This document shows, one piece after another, positions 26,712 to 37,792 of a DNA stretch of 64,000 nucleotides. This stretch comes from Aminobacter anthyllidis (GTDB lineage: Bacteria; Pseudomonadota; Alphaproteobacteria; Rhizobiales; Rhizobiaceae), in assembly GCF_018555685.1 (NCBI RefSeq), contig NZ_JAFLWW010000002.1:620001-684000 (forward strand). Reading direction: 5' to 3'. The notes below the pieces were generated by a model. It was not told the origin of the DNA. It saw only the letters and a list, made by a program, of their open reading frames with translations, and made no database searches. Position 1 is the first letter of the stretch. Every line of letters begins with the position of its first letter. The translations under genes were made by a program, and so were the position numbers.

Positions 26712-28274
26712 TCACTCCCACTCGATCGTGCCGGGCGGCTTGCTCGTCACGTCGTAGACGACGCGGTTGATGCCGCGGACTTCGTTGATGATGCGGGTGG
26801 CGGCCTGGCCGAGGAAGTTCATGTCGTAGTGGTAGAAGTCGGCGGTCATGCCGTCGACCGAGGTTACGGCACGCAGGGCGCAGACGAATTCGTAGGTACG
26901 GCCGTCGCCCATGACGCCAACGGTCTGCACCGGCAGCAGTACGGCGAAGGCCTGCCAGATGGCATCGTAGAGGCCGGCCTTGCGGATCTCGTCGAGATAA
27001 ATGGCGTCGGCCTGGCGCAGGATATCGAGCTTTTCGCGGGTGATGCCGCCGGGGCAGCGGATCGCAAGACCCGGTCCGGGGAACGGATGGCGGCCGATGA
27101 AGCTGTCGGGCAGGCCGAGTTCCTTGCCAAGCACGCGGACCTCGTCCTTGAACAGCTCGCGCAGCGGCTCGACAAGCTTCATGTTCATGCGGTCGGGCAG
27201 GCCGCCGACATTGTGGTGCGACTTGATCGTGACCGAGGGACCGCCGGTGAAGGACACGCTTTCGATGACGTCGGGATAAAGCGTGCCCTGGGCGAGGAAA
27301 TCGGCGCCACCGAGCTTCTTGGCCTCTTCCTCGAACACCTCGATGAACAGGCGGCCGATGGTCTTGCGCTTGGTTTCCGGATCGGCCTCGCCCTCGAGCG
27401 CGTCGATGAAGCGATCGGCGGCGTCGACGAGGATCAGCGGCAAATTGTAGTGCTCGCGGAACATGGCGACGACGTCGGCCGCCTCGTTCTTGCGCATCAG
27501 GCCATGGTCGACGAGGATGCAGGTGAGCTGGTCGCCGACGGCCTCGTGGATGAGCAGGGCCGCGACCGAAGAATCGACACCGCCCGAAAGCGCGCAGATG
27601 ACCTTCTTGTCGCCGACCTGCTTGCGGATCGCCTCGACCGCGTGCTCGCGATAGGCGCGCATGGTCCAGTCACTGTCGATGCCGGCGATCTTGTGGACGA
27701 AGTTGCGCAAAAGCTTGGCGCCGTCAGGCGTGTGCACCACCTCAGGGTGGAACTGCACCGCGTAGAACTTGCGGGCCTCGTCGGCAATGGCAGCGAAAGG
27801 CGCGCCGTTGGAGGTGCCGATGACGCGGAAGCCTGCGGGAATGGCGGTGACGCGGTCGCCATGGCTCATCCACACCTGATGGCGGGTGCCCTTGGCCCAG
27901 ACGCCGTCGAACAGCGCGCTGTCGTCTTCGATCTCAAGATAGGCGCGGCCGAATTCGCGGTGGTGGCCGGCCTCGACCTTGCCGCCGAGCTGGGCGCACA
28001 TCGTCTGCTCGCCATAGCAGATGCCGAGCACCGGGATGCCGGCTTCGAAGACAGCGTCAGGGGCGCGCGGGCTGCCGATGTCGACTGTCGAATGCGGGCT
28101 GCCGGAGAGGATTACCGCTTTCGGGTTGATCCGCTTGAAGGCGTCTGCCGCCAACTGGAAGGGCACGATCTCGGAATAGACGCCGGCTTCGCGGACGCGA
28201 CGCGCAATCAACTGCGTCACCTGGCTGCCGAAGTCGATGATGAGGACGGTGTCGGGATGTTCAGCGTTCTTCAT
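26712..28274 (-). CDS. guaA: GMP synthase (glutamine-hydrolysing)
   Basis: A 520-residue cytosolic enzyme converting XMP, ATP and glutamine to GMP. The class I amidotransferase half has Cys in GICYGEQ (about 86) and the H-x-E pair in QFHPEVVHT (about 176). The synthetase half has the PP-loop [12 protein letters not shown] (about 230) and the C-terminal dimerisation segment ends in TIEWE as usual. Length and domain order are normal. No riboswitch-like structure is evident in the 96-base gap upstream; the next gene upstream is the MarR regulator. Confidence 0.98.
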   Translation of the reverse strand: MKNAEHPDTVLIIDFGSQVTQLIARRVREAGVYSEIVPFQLAADAFKRINPKAVILSGSPHSTVDIGSPRAPDAVFEAGIPVLGICYGEQTMCAQLGGKVEAGHHREFGRAYLEIEDDSALFDGVWAKGTRHQVWMSHGDRVTAIPAGFRVIGTSNGAPFAAIADEARKFYAVQFHPEVVHTPDGAKLLRNFVHKIAGIDSDWTMRAYREHAVEAIRKQVGDKKVICALSGGVDSSVAALLIHEAVGDQLTCILVDHGLMRKNEAADVVAMFREHYNLPLILVDAADRFIDALEGEADPETKRKTIGRLFIEVFEEEAKKLGGADFLAQGTLYPDVIESVSFTGGPSVTIKSHHNVGGLPDRMNMKLVEPLRELFKDEVRVLGKELGLPDSFIGRHPFPGPGLAIRCPGGITREKLDILRQADAIYLDEIRKAGLYDAIWQAFAVLLPVQTVGVMGDGRTYEFVCALRAVTSVDGMTADFYHYDMNFLGQAATRIINEVRGINRVVYDVTSKPPGTIEWE

Positions 28275-28370
28275 GGCGGGCGTTTAATGAAAGAATCAGT
28301 TCTGTGCAATGGGCTCGATTGCATGGGTGACAAGTGCGGGATGCAATGCGGTGCCAGCCGCGCTGCCCAG

Positions 28371-28829
28371 TCACTTGGCCTGCGGCTCGGCAAGGCGGCG
28401 CAAGGCCGCCATCAGGGCCTCGAACGGTCCCTGCCCCAGCCGTTCGCGGTAGCCTCGCTCGATATCGAGCTTGATGCGGTCGCCGTCACCAAGTGCCGCG
28501 ACGCCGCGCGCCGTGTAGTGCACAAGCTTGCCGCGCTTGTCCTCAGGGTCGGGCAAGCGCGCGATGACGCCTTCGGCCTCGAGCCCATCGAGCAGCTGTT
28601 GCACCGCCTGCTTGGAGATGCCGGCACGCTCGATCAATGCCGCCTGGCGGATGCCGCGGCGTGGGACGTGGCCGAGCAGGCCGGCACGGCTTTCGCTGAA
28701 CCAGCCGTGACCGGCGGCACGCATTGCCTCGGCGAATTCGGCCTGCCAGGCGCGGCTTGCCTGCCACAGGCGCCAGCCGACATGGTCGGGCAGCGCGGCT
28801 TCAGTTTTTTCGTCAAGCTGCTTGACCAT
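28371..28829 (-). CDS. MarR-family transcriptional regulator
   Basis: A 152-residue winged-helix regulator. The DNA-binding core reads RQAALIERAGISKQAVQQLLDGLEAEGVIARLPDPEDKRGKLV, with the typical D-K-R wing. The ATG at 28829 is preferred; a TTG at 28853 would put the start inside the predicted operator. It is divergent from the 108-residue unknown gene at 28890, whose promoter shares a perfect palindrome with this one. The ligand is unknown. Confidence 0.88.
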   Translation of the reverse strand: MVKQLDEKTEAALPDHVGWRLWQASRAWQAEFAEAMRAAGHGWFSESRAGLLGHVPRRGIRQAALIERAGISKQAVQQLLDGLEAEGVIARLPDPEDKRGKLVHYTARGVAALGDGDRIKLDIERGYRERLGQGPFEALMAALRRLAEPQAK

Positions 28830-28848
28830 TTTTCCATTCACGCATAAC

Positions 28849-28863
28849 GTCAAGTGACTTGAC
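28849..28863. promoter_or_regulatory. MarR-type operator, GTCAAG-TGA-CTTGAC
   Basis: A perfect 15-bp palindrome with TCAAG/CTTGA half-sites lies between the divergent MarR and unknown genes; another half-site (CTTGA) follows at 28867-28871. Size and half-sites fit MarR-family binding. Confidence 0.65.
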
Positions 28864-28889
28864 TATCTTGATACCCAATGGAGACGACA

Positions 28890-29216
28890 ATGGCAAATCT
28901 CGACCAATCGGCCCTGTCGGTGCTGGTCCCCGGTACGACGCATGTGCTCGATCGCAATGGCAAGGAAGCCTACGTCTATTTCGAGACCGGCGAGGTGGCG
29001 CACATGCTGCTCGAAGACGGCGAAAGCAGGAAAGGTGTGTGGAAGCTCGCCGATGGCGGTTATGTCGTCGACTGGGACAATGGCGTGACCGGCCGCTGGG
29101 CGCTCGACCACGAAGCGGGAGCCGTGACCTATATCAACTTGGATCGCGATGTGAAGGTGAAGCTGCTCGGCATCCTGTTCGGCAATGCCAAGGGTCTGCC
29201 GCGCGCGGCGAACTAG
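28890..29216 (+). CDS. Small protein of unknown function divergent from MarR gene
   Basis: A 108-residue protein without signal peptide or membrane segment, rich in short beta-prone stretches (HVLDRNGKEAYVYFETGEVAHMLL, GVWKLADGGYVVDWDNG). I do not recognise the family. The ATG at 28890 is preferred over 28878 because GGAG precedes it by 6 bases. Its TAG stop shares the CTAG palindrome with the stop of the convergent mtnN gene. Position suggests it is the main target of the MarR regulator. Confidence 0.7.
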   Translation: MANLDQSALSVLVPGTTHVLDRNGKEAYVYFETGEVAHMLLEDGESRKGVWKLADGGYVVDWDNGVTGRWALDHEAGAVTYINLDRDVKVKLLGILFGNAKGLPRAAN

Positions 29217-29845
29217 AGCTTGATTTCGCCGCCCTGGATCGCGCGACCCAGAAGGTTCACTGCATGGGCCAGCTTCTCGTCGACGACATGGAGGTATTCG
29301 GTCCAGTCGTCGACGTGATGAATGTCGGCGGCACCGTCGGAGATGCCGCGCAGGCCGATGAGCGGAACGGAAAACATCTGGCAGGCGCGCAGCACGGCAA
29401 AGGTCTCCATGTCGACCATGCCTTCCGGGATGGCATCGTAGGCAACACCTGAAATGATGGTGCCGCCGGTCGACAGGCTGGCTTCCCTCACCCCGGCAAT
29501 GCGCAGGGGCAGCGGCACGGTCGCCGGCAGGTCGAGGAATGGCGTTGTGCCCTTCTCGAAGCCGAGCGCGGAGGCATCCATGTCGCGATAGCAGACCGAG
29601 ATGGCCTGGTAGACCTCCGTCTGTTCGAGCCGACGGCTGCCGGCCGAGCCGAGACAGACGACGAGGTCGGGCAAGGCGTTTGCGGCGGCAAGCTGCGCCA
29701 GTTCGGCGCCGACCCTGATGCCGGCCTCGACAGGGCCGACGCCGGTCATCAGCGGCACGAACAGCTTTTGCAAATGCGGGCCGTATTCGGCATCGACCGC
29801 CATGACGAACAGCACGTTGCGGCCGGCGAACTGGGTGACCGGCAT
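29213..29845 (-). CDS. MTA/SAH nucleosidase-type phosphorylase-fold enzyme
   Basis: A 210-residue purine-nucleosidase-fold protein expected to hydrolyse 5'-methylthioadenosine and S-adenosylhomocysteine. The N-terminus (VLFVMAVDAEYGPHLQKL), the core LVVCLGSAGSRRLEQTEVYQAISV and the substrate segment EGMVDMETFAVLRAC with the catalytic-type Asp in GISDGAAD are all visible. The ATG at 29845 lies 4 bases after the thioesterase stop. Its 3' end overlaps the convergent gene by 4 bases. Confidence 0.85.
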   Translation of the reverse strand: MPVTQFAGRNVLFVMAVDAEYGPHLQKLFVPLMTGVGPVEAGIRVGAELAQLAAANALPDLVVCLGSAGSRRLEQTEVYQAISVCYRDMDASALGFEKGTTPFLDLPATVPLPLRIAGVREASLSTGGTIISGVAYDAIPEGMVDMETFAVLRACQMFSVPLIGLRGISDGAADIHHVDDWTEYLHVVDEKLAHAVNLLGRAIQGGEIKL

Positions 29846-29849
29846 GATC

Positions 29850-30308
29850 TCAGCCCTCGATGCCGTCGCGGCCGGCAATCGCCATCATCGTGCCGGTCAT
29901 GGTGGCGATCAGCTTGGCCTCGCCGTCGGCAGCGATGGCATAGGCCTGGCCGTCGGCAACGACGATGGTGCGACCTGGCTTGGTGACCGAGCCGCGGAAC
30001 AGGAAGCGCTCGCCCTTGCCGGGCGCCAGCAGATTGACCTTGAACTCGATGGTCAGCACGCTGGAATTTTCGGGCATGAGCGAAAAGGCGGCATAACCGC
30101 AGGCCGAATCGAGCGCCGTCGAAATGACGCCGGCATGCAGGAAGCCATGCTGCTGGGTCAGCTCACCGGAATAAGGCATCTCGATCTCGACGATGCCGGG
30201 CGTGACCAGCGTCAGCTCGGCGCCGATGGTGCGCATCGCGCTCTGCCGTGCGAAGGACGACCTGACGCGCTCGTCATAGTCGGCCGCGGGTACGATCTTG
30301 GCTGCCAT
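29850..30308 (-). CDS. PaaI-family hotdog thioesterase
   Basis: A 152-residue acyl-CoA thioesterase of the hotdog fold. The signature QQHGFLHAGVISTALDSACGYAA (central, residues about 55-78) carries the H-G-x-x-H...D pattern of PaaI-type enzymes, and the C-terminal strands read GRTIVVADGQAYAI. The ATG at 30308 gives a standard-length protein. It is probably co-transcribed with the downstream nucleosidase (4-base gap). Confidence 0.87.
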   Translation of the reverse strand: MAAKIVPAADYDERVRSSFARQSAMRTIGAELTLVTPGIVEIEMPYSGELTQQHGFLHAGVISTALDSACGYAAFSLMPENSSVLTIEFKVNLLAPGKGERFLFRGSVTKPGRTIVVADGQAYAIAADGEAKLIATMTGTMMAIAGRDGIEG

Positions 30309-30387
30309 ATCAGATGTCCTCTTGGCTCCGCTTATCGCAAAGCCGGCAAAAGCTGGCAATCGGAAATGCTGCAGTGCAAAAGCGAAT

Positions 30388-30840
30388 TCAGTTGAGCCAC
30401 CACAGCGAAGCGTTGAGCAAGGTGGCGAAGGCGACCCAGGCGGCATAAGGCGCAAACAGCCAGCCAGCGAGACGGTCCACTTTCGCGGCCGTCGCCATGA
30501 AGCCGAGGATGGCGACAAGCAATGCCAGGATGACCAGCAGGCCAAGGCCCATCTGTTGCAGCCCGAAGAAGGTCGGCGACCACAGGAAATTGAGCACAAG
30601 CTGGGCAATCCATATCCGCATGGCAACGCCATGGGGATCGCGCAGCCAGACGCGCCAGCCTGCGACCGCAATCAGAAGATAAAGCACCGACCAGACAGGA
30701 CCAAAAATCCAGTTGGGCGGATTGAAGAATGGTTTGGCGAGCCCGGCATACCATTCGCCCGGCAGCGTGAGATAGCCGATGAGCAAGCCGCCGCCGAGCA
30801 CGACGACGATGAAACCAAGCAAGGCAATGTATCTGTTCAT
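30388..30840 (-). CDS. tspO: TspO/MBR family tryptophan-rich sensory protein
   Basis: A 150-residue five-helix membrane protein. Family marks: WYAGLAKPFFNPPNWIFGPVWSVLYLLIAVAGW near the N-terminus, QLVLNFLWSPTFFG in the middle and LLNASLWWLN at the end. TspO proteins bind porphyrins and influence redox or oxygen signalling in alphaproteobacteria. A GGAGG site precedes the ATG at 30840. It is separate from the neighbouring thioesterase by 79 bases. Confidence 0.93.
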   Translation of the reverse strand: MNRYIALLGFIVVVLGGGLLIGYLTLPGEWYAGLAKPFFNPPNWIFGPVWSVLYLLIAVAGWRVWLRDPHGVAMRIWIAQLVLNFLWSPTFFGLQQMGLGLLVILALLVAILGFMATAAKVDRLAGWLFAPYAAWVAFATLLNASLWWLN

Positions 30841-30895
30841 TCGACCTCCAGCACTGCGCACCCGAGGCGCAGAACGCTAGAGCATCGAACTGGTT

Positions 30896-30933
30896 GCACA
30901 TTTCGCTTCGCCATAAGGCAAAACGAAATGTGC
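30896..30933. repeat. Palindromic intergenic element
   Basis: A perfect 10-bp stem, GCACATTTCG and CGAAATGTGC, encloses a smaller stem GCC-ATAA-GGC. It lies just after the end of the RsmB-like gene and upstream of tspO, and may act as a terminator for the former. Its shape is that of dispersed rhizobial palindromes. Confidence 0.6.
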
Positions 30934-30943
30934 CAAGAACTGA

Positions 30944-32227
30944 TCAGGCGCGGCGCATGGCGGCGAAATAAAAGCCGTCGGTACCGCTTCTCGCGGGTGT
31001 CAGCGACAGGCCCTGGGCGCCAAAGCGAACCGCGTCGCCGCGGCCGGGGAAATGCTGTGCCCAGCGCGCGGCATGATCGACTGCCGAGAAACGCTTGTCG
31101 CGGTCGAGGAAGGCATTGACCTGGTCGGCGTTTTCTTCGTCGAAGACCGAACAGGTGATGTAGACGACAAGGCCGCCCGGTTTCACATAGGTGCTGGCCG
31201 CGTCGAGGATTGCCGATTGCTCGGCCTTGCGGACATCGAGCTGGCGCTGGGTGAGACGCCATTTTGCGTCAGGCCGGCGCCGCCAGGTACCACTGCCGGT
31301 GCAGGGCGCATCGATCAGCACCAGATCCATATGGCCGGTGAGGCCGGACAGCTCCGATGGTTTGGTGACGACCTGGACATTGCGATTATCAGAGCGGCGC
31401 AAGCGATCGAACATCGGCGCGAGCCGCGACTTTTCCGAATCATGGGCGAATATCTGGCCGCGATTTTCCATCATCGCCGACAGCGCCAGGGTCTTGCCGC
31501 CAGCGCCGGCGCAGAAGTCCAGCACCTGCATGCCCGGGGTCGCGCCAGCGAGTTCGGCGGCGAGCTGCGAGCCCTCATCCTGGATCTCGAACCAGCCCTT
31601 CTGGAAAGCCGGCTCGGCCTGGACATTAGGGTGGCGGCCGCTGCCGTCGATCGGTGGGATGCGCACGCCATGCGGGGCAAGTGCCATTGGCGCTGCCTGG
31701 GTGCCTTCGAGCTCGCCGATGACGCGGGCGCGGTCGGCCTTCAACGTGTTGACGCGGATGTCGAGCGGCGGGCGGGCGGCAAGGGCAGCGCCCTCTGCCA
31801 CCCAATCGGCGCCAAAGGCGCGTTCGAGCAGTGGCGCGCACCAGTCGGGGCTGTCGGCGCGAACGGCGTCCGGCGCATCGGCAAGCTTGCGTTCGGCGAT
31901 GGCCTTGAGTTCGGCCGGGCTGAGCGGCTCGGGCGCGAACTTGTCGCCATCGAGCGTCTGGTTCAGCGCCTCGGCCGACTGATCCCATTCGAGCAGCAGC
32001 GCGCCGAAGCCGAGCGCGCGAGAGGTTTCGTCGCCGAGCAGCCAGCCGGCGGAACGCTTCCGGCGCAGCGCGTCATAAACGATGTTGCCGATCGCGGCGC
32101 GATCGCCGGCGCCGGCAAAACGGTGGGACAGGCCCCAATCCTTCAGTGCATCCGCGGCGGGCCGATGCCGCCTCTCGATATCGTCGAGAACTTCAATGGC
32201 CGCAGCCAATCTTCCGCCTAGTCGCAT
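30944..32227 (-). CDS. RsmB/NOP-family SAM-dependent RNA methyltransferase
   Basis: A 427-residue RNA cytosine-C5 methyltransferase homologue. An N-terminal NusB-like helical region (1-150) precedes the Rossmann core with the SAM motif LDFCAGAGGKTLAL (about 240), DAPCTGSGTWRRRPD (catalytic region, about 310) and the second Cys in YITCSVFDEEN (about 362). Both cysteines used by this family are present. rRNA is the usual target. An intergenic palindrome follows its stop. Confidence 0.92.
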   Translation of the reverse strand: MRLGGRLAAAIEVLDDIERRHRPAADALKDWGLSHRFAGAGDRAAIGNIVYDALRRKRSAGWLLGDETSRALGFGALLLEWDQSAEALNQTLDGDKFAPEPLSPAELKAIAERKLADAPDAVRADSPDWCAPLLERAFGADWVAEGAALAARPPLDIRVNTLKADRARVIGELEGTQAAPMALAPHGVRIPPIDGSGRHPNVQAEPAFQKGWFEIQDEGSQLAAELAGATPGMQVLDFCAGAGGKTLALSAMMENRGQIFAHDSEKSRLAPMFDRLRRSDNRNVQVVTKPSELSGLTGHMDLVLIDAPCTGSGTWRRRPDAKWRLTQRQLDVRKAEQSAILDAASTYVKPGGLVVYITCSVFDEENADQVNAFLDRDKRFSAVDHAARWAQHFPGRGDAVRFGAQGLSLTPARSGTDGFYFAAMRRA

Positions 32228-32341
32228 GTTCGGTGATCCGTCTTCGGTTGACCCGTATCAGGCCTAGCTAAACAGCGATGACGAAATGCACAAGCCGCTC
32301 GCCATGCTGGCGAGGCAAAAACTTCCTCCAAACGGGTGCCG

Positions 32342-32378
32342 TACAAAACGAAACAGGCGCGGATCGCTCCGCGCCTGT
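32342..32378 (-). terminator. Rho-independent terminator of katG
   Basis: An 11-bp perfect stem, ACAGGCGCGGA with TCCGCGCCTGT and a 4-base loop, is followed on the minus strand by a T-rich tract (rc of 32342-32352). It sits 24 bases after the katG stop. Confidence 0.75.
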
Positions 32379-32401
32379 CCGAGGTTCATTGCCGCCGAGG
32401 A

Positions 32402-34778
<2,377 letters not shown>

Positions 34779-34854
34779 GGCTTGCGCCTCCCTCGTGGAC
34801 AGAACTGGCTAGACCGTTTTAGGCAAAAGATAGAATACTGTATACCAAATTGAT

Positions 34855-34867
34855 TGGAATAATTCCA
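34855..34867. promoter_or_regulatory. Palindrome in the oxyR-katG gap, TGGAAT-A-ATTCCA
   Basis: A perfect 13-bp inverted repeat in an A/T-rich stretch about 65 bases before the oxyR start and upstream of the katG leader. The surrounding segment (34830-34870) is the likely OxyR control region, with several T-N11-A matches; I cannot assign a single site with certainty. Confidence 0.45.
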
Positions 34868-34930
34868 GTGTAGGACGCAGTTACGATAAAGCCAAATTGC
34901 CTTTTCTAAGAACTTTGATAGCCTACGGTT

Positions 34931-35836
34931 ATGATACGCCTTACAATCCGACAGATGGAATATTTCGCGGCACTGGCCCAGACGCTGCATTTCGGCCGCG
35001 CCGCCGAGTTCGCCGGCGTGAGCCAGCCAGCGCTTTCGGCCCAGATCGCGGAGATGGAGCAAAGGCTGGGCTGCGCGCTGTTCGAGCGTGGCGGCAAAGC
35101 CGTGCGGCTGACCGAGGATGCACAGGCAATACTGCCGCGCATCGAAAGCATCCTGGCTGAAATCCACGAGGTCGAGACGATGGCCCGCCGTGGCAGGCTG
35201 GCGATGGAGGGACGCCTGCGGCTCGGCATCATCCCGACGGTGGCGCCTTACCTTTTGCCGCACGTCCTGCCGGCGCTGAAGCGCGAATATCCCATGCTCA
35301 GGCTGGAGCTGCGCGAGGCGATCACCGGTGTGCTTGTCGAAGACGCGATCAACGGACGCATCGATGCCTTCGTCGCCGCCCTGCCGCTCGACTACCCCGG
35401 CCTGACGTCAGAGGAGTTGTTCGCCGACCGCTTCTATCTGGCGGTGCCGGCCAACGATCCCGATTTCATCTCGCCGCCGGTGCCGCCCGAAAGCCCGGCA
35501 CTGGAACGGCTGATGCTGCTGGAGGAAGGCCATTGCCTGCGCGAACAGGCGCTGGCCGTATGCGGCAGCGTCAAGCCGGTGGCGATGGCCAATTATGGCG
35601 CAACCAGCCTGACCACGCTGTTGCAGATGGTGGCGCATGGGCTGGGGGTGACGCTGATACCGGAGATGGCCGCGGGTCCAACCCATGACCAGCGCGACCT
35701 GAAGGTCGTGCCGTTCGCCGAACCGGTGCCGGAGCGGCGCATCTGCCTGGCCTGGCGCCGCAACAGCCCCCGGCACAATGAATGCCTGGAGCTTGCGCGG
35801 ATTATCCGTGGACTGCAGCCGCTATTGCGGCATTGA
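34931..35836 (+). CDS. oxyR: Hydrogen-peroxide sensor and activator OxyR
   Basis: A 301-residue LysR-family regulator. The winged HTH is at residues about 1-60 ([31 protein letters not shown]). The redox pair specific to OxyR is present: [14 protein letters not shown] (about 200-213), where the two Cys form the peroxide-induced disulfide. It is divergent from katG with the small ORF in between. Its last 35 bases overlap the convergent hisG. Confidence 0.95.
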   Translation: MIRLTIRQMEYFAALAQTLHFGRAAEFAGVSQPALSAQIAEMEQRLGCALFERGGKAVRLTEDAQAILPRIESILAEIHEVETMARRGRLAMEGRLRLGIIPTVAPYLLPHVLPALKREYPMLRLELREAITGVLVEDAINGRIDAFVAALPLDYPGLTSEELFADRFYLAVPANDPDFISPPVPPESPALERLMLLEEGHCLREQALAVCGSVKPVAMANYGATSLTTLLQMVAHGLGVTLIPEMAAGPTHDQRDLKVVPFAEPVPERRICLAWRRNSPRHNECLELARIIRGLQPLLRH

Positions 35837-36506
35837 ACTCGGCGAGCGTCGCCTCGTCGGCCGCATCGCGAACTTTCAGCGACTGCACGAGGCAAGCCTG
35901 CGAGCGCAGGATGACGCCGTCGGACAGGATCTTCAGGTGGTTGGCGCGCAGTGTCGAGCCGGTCGAGGTGATGTCGACGATGACATCAGCGGACCCTGCA
36001 GCAGGCGCGCCTTCGGTAGCGCCGAGGCTTTCGACGATGCGGTAGACCTGGATGCCATGCATCTGGGAGAAGAACTGCTGCGTCAGGCGCCAGTATTTGG
36101 TGGCGATGCGCAAGCGGCGGCCATGGCGCTGGCGGAAATCGGCGGCGACGTCGTCGAGATCGGCCATGGTGTCGACGTCGAGCCAGATGTCGGGCACGGC
36201 CACGACGACATCGGCATGGCCGAAGCCGAGGCGGGCTGTGATCGCGGCCTTGCGCTCCCAGTCGGCGAGGTTTTCGCGGATCAGGTCTTCGCCGGTGATG
36301 CCGAGGTCGACATTGCCCTGGCCGATCTCGCCTGAAATCTCCGAGGCCGACAGGAAAGCGATCTCGATATCCGCCCTGCCCTCGATGCTGGCGCGGTAGC
36401 GGCGGTCGTCATCGGGCAGCGTGACGGCAAAGCCGGCCCTGGCCAGCACGTCGAGCGCCTGCTCCTTGAGCCGTCCCTTGGAAGGGAGCGCGATCGATAT
36501 CGCCAT
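35802..36506 (-). CDS. hisG: ATP phosphoribosyltransferase, short form catalytic subunit
   Basis: A 234-residue enzyme for the first step of histidine synthesis. It is the short form that lacks the C-terminal regulatory domain and requires HisZ. The N-terminus [20 protein letters not shown] and the PRPP-binding stretch [18 protein letters not shown] (about 175-190) are clear. The start overlaps the hisZ stop by one base (TGATG). The 3' end overlaps oxyR by 35 bases in convergent orientation. Confidence 0.97.
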   Translation of the reverse strand: MAISIALPSKGRLKEQALDVLARAGFAVTLPDDDRRYRASIEGRADIEIAFLSASEISGEIGQGNVDLGITGEDLIRENLADWERKAAITARLGFGHADVVVAVPDIWLDVDTMADLDDVAADFRQRHGRRLRIATKYWRLTQQFFSQMHGIQVYRIVESLGATEGAPAAGSADVIVDITSTGSTLRANHLKILSDGVILRSQACLVQSLKVRDAADEATLAEFNAAIAAAVHG

Positions 36507-37624
36507 CAGTCGACCTCCCTCAGGGCTTCGATGCGGTCGAGCCAGACGGAGAAGCCGACACCTGGAATAGGCTTGCCGGCGCCGAGCAAGGTCAGCAGGC
36601 GGTCGTAGCGGCCGCCACCGGCCAACGGGCGCTCGGCATCGGGACCGAATATCTCGAAGACCAGGCCGGTGTAATAGTCGAGCGGGCGGCCGAAAGCGGC
36701 ATCGTAGCGGACGGAACCGGCTGTAAGCCCATGACCCGATATGGCCTTGGCGCGGGCGGCGAAATTGTCGAGGGCAGCACCGAGCGTGAGCCCGGCGCCG
36801 GTGGCGAACTCCTTCAGCGCAGCCGGTGCCTTGTCGAGCACGACGTCGATGGCAAGGAAACGCTCGAGCGCCTCAAAGGCGTCGCTCGACAGGCGCACAC
36901 TGCGCAATTCTGCCTTTTCGATCAGTCGGCGGGCGATGTCATTGGGCGTGCGGCCGGCTGATGGCGACAGGCCCGCCTGCTCCATGCCAATGGCAATGTG
37001 CGCTGCCAGGGCATCGCGATCACCATCCGCAACCAATGACGCAACTGGTTCGGTCAACGCAGAAGTGCGGGTGGGGGCTGCGAGATCGCCGAGCGCGGCG
37101 GCCAGAAGCTCGGCCGAGCCGAAAGCGCGGGCAAGGCGCATGCGCCAGCCGCGCGGCAGCCCAAGCGCTGCCAGCACCGCTTCGAAGATCGCCTGGTCGC
37201 CGAGCGTGACGGTGAGGTCCTGGCCAGGCAAGCACAGCGACAGGAGCGCATGGGCATCGGCCACCGAGCGCGCGTCGGCGGCGGCCGTGTTGGTATCGCC
37301 GAGATCCTCAACGCCGGCCTGGAAGAACTCGTTGCCACCCTCGCGGCGCTGGCGGAAGACCTCGCCGAGATAGGAATAGCGGCGCGGCGTGCCGGACTGG
37401 GTGTGGATGTGGTCGAGGCAGACCGGAATGGTGAATTCCGGGCGCAGGCAAAGCGAAGCGCCGGTCTCGCTTTCAGTCAGGAAGATGCGGCGGCGCAAAT
37501 CCTCGCCGGCCATGTCGAGGAACGGGTCGGCCGGCTGCAGCACCGGCACATCGACAGCGTCGGCACCGCGCGCGGCGAAGAGCTTCAGGATGTCGGATGC
37601 AATCGCCGGATAACGCGCGTTCAT
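36506..37624 (-). CDS. hisZ: ATP phosphoribosyltransferase regulatory subunit
   Basis: A 372-residue HisRS-like protein without tRNA-charging function that partners short HisG. Class-II synthetase features remain ([20 protein letters not shown] for motif 2 and [12 protein letters not shown] for motif 3-like). It lies directly upstream of hisG with overlap and downstream of hisS, separated by a 168-base gap holding a palindromic repeat element. Confidence 0.96.
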   Translation of the reverse strand: MNARYPAIASDILKLFAARGADAVDVPVLQPADPFLDMAGEDLRRRIFLTESETGASLCLRPEFTIPVCLDHIHTQSGTPRRYSYLGEVFRQRREGGNEFFQAGVEDLGDTNTAAADARSVADAHALLSLCLPGQDLTVTLGDQAIFEAVLAALGLPRGWRMRLARAFGSAELLAAALGDLAAPTRTSALTEPVASLVADGDRDALAAHIAIGMEQAGLSPSAGRTPNDIARRLIEKAELRSVRLSSDAFEALERFLAIDVVLDKAPAALKEFATGAGLTLGAALDNFAARAKAISGHGLTAGSVRYDAAFGRPLDYYTGLVFEIFGPDAERPLAGGGRYDRLLTLLGAGKPIPGVGFSVWLDRIEALREVD

Positions 37625-37650
37625 GGCCTACAGTCCTCAACGCAAGCGAG

Positions 37651-37773
37651 GCGCTGCCCCTCACCCTTACCCTCTCCCCGTAAACGGGGCGAGGGGGGCG
37701 CCAATGTTGCGGCCAATCCCCTTCTCCCCGTTCTACGGGGAGAAGGTCCCGGCAGGGGGATGAGGGGCAGCGC
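37651..37773. repeat. 123-bp MITE-like palindromic element
   Basis: Perfect 13-bp terminal inverted repeats, GCGCTGCCCCTCA at 37651-37663 and TGAGGGGCAGCGC at 37761-37773, enclose two hairpins: CCTCTCCCCG-TAAA-CGGGGCGAGG (one mismatch, 37671-37694) and a perfect 12-bp stem at 37720-37746. It lies between hisS and hisZ. The form is that of dispersed non-coding repeats of rhizobial genomes. Confidence 0.75.
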
Positions 37774-37792
37774 AAACAGCTGCATGCATCCG

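Noticed and set aside
28275-28370. A purine riboswitch before guaA
   Set aside because: The 96-base gap shows no conserved three-way-junction core, and such switches are not usual for guaA in this group.
26409-28847. An 812-residue open frame on the plus strand
   Set aside because: It is antisense to guaA and the MarR gene; guaA is unmistakable, and the frame has no domain or ribosome site.
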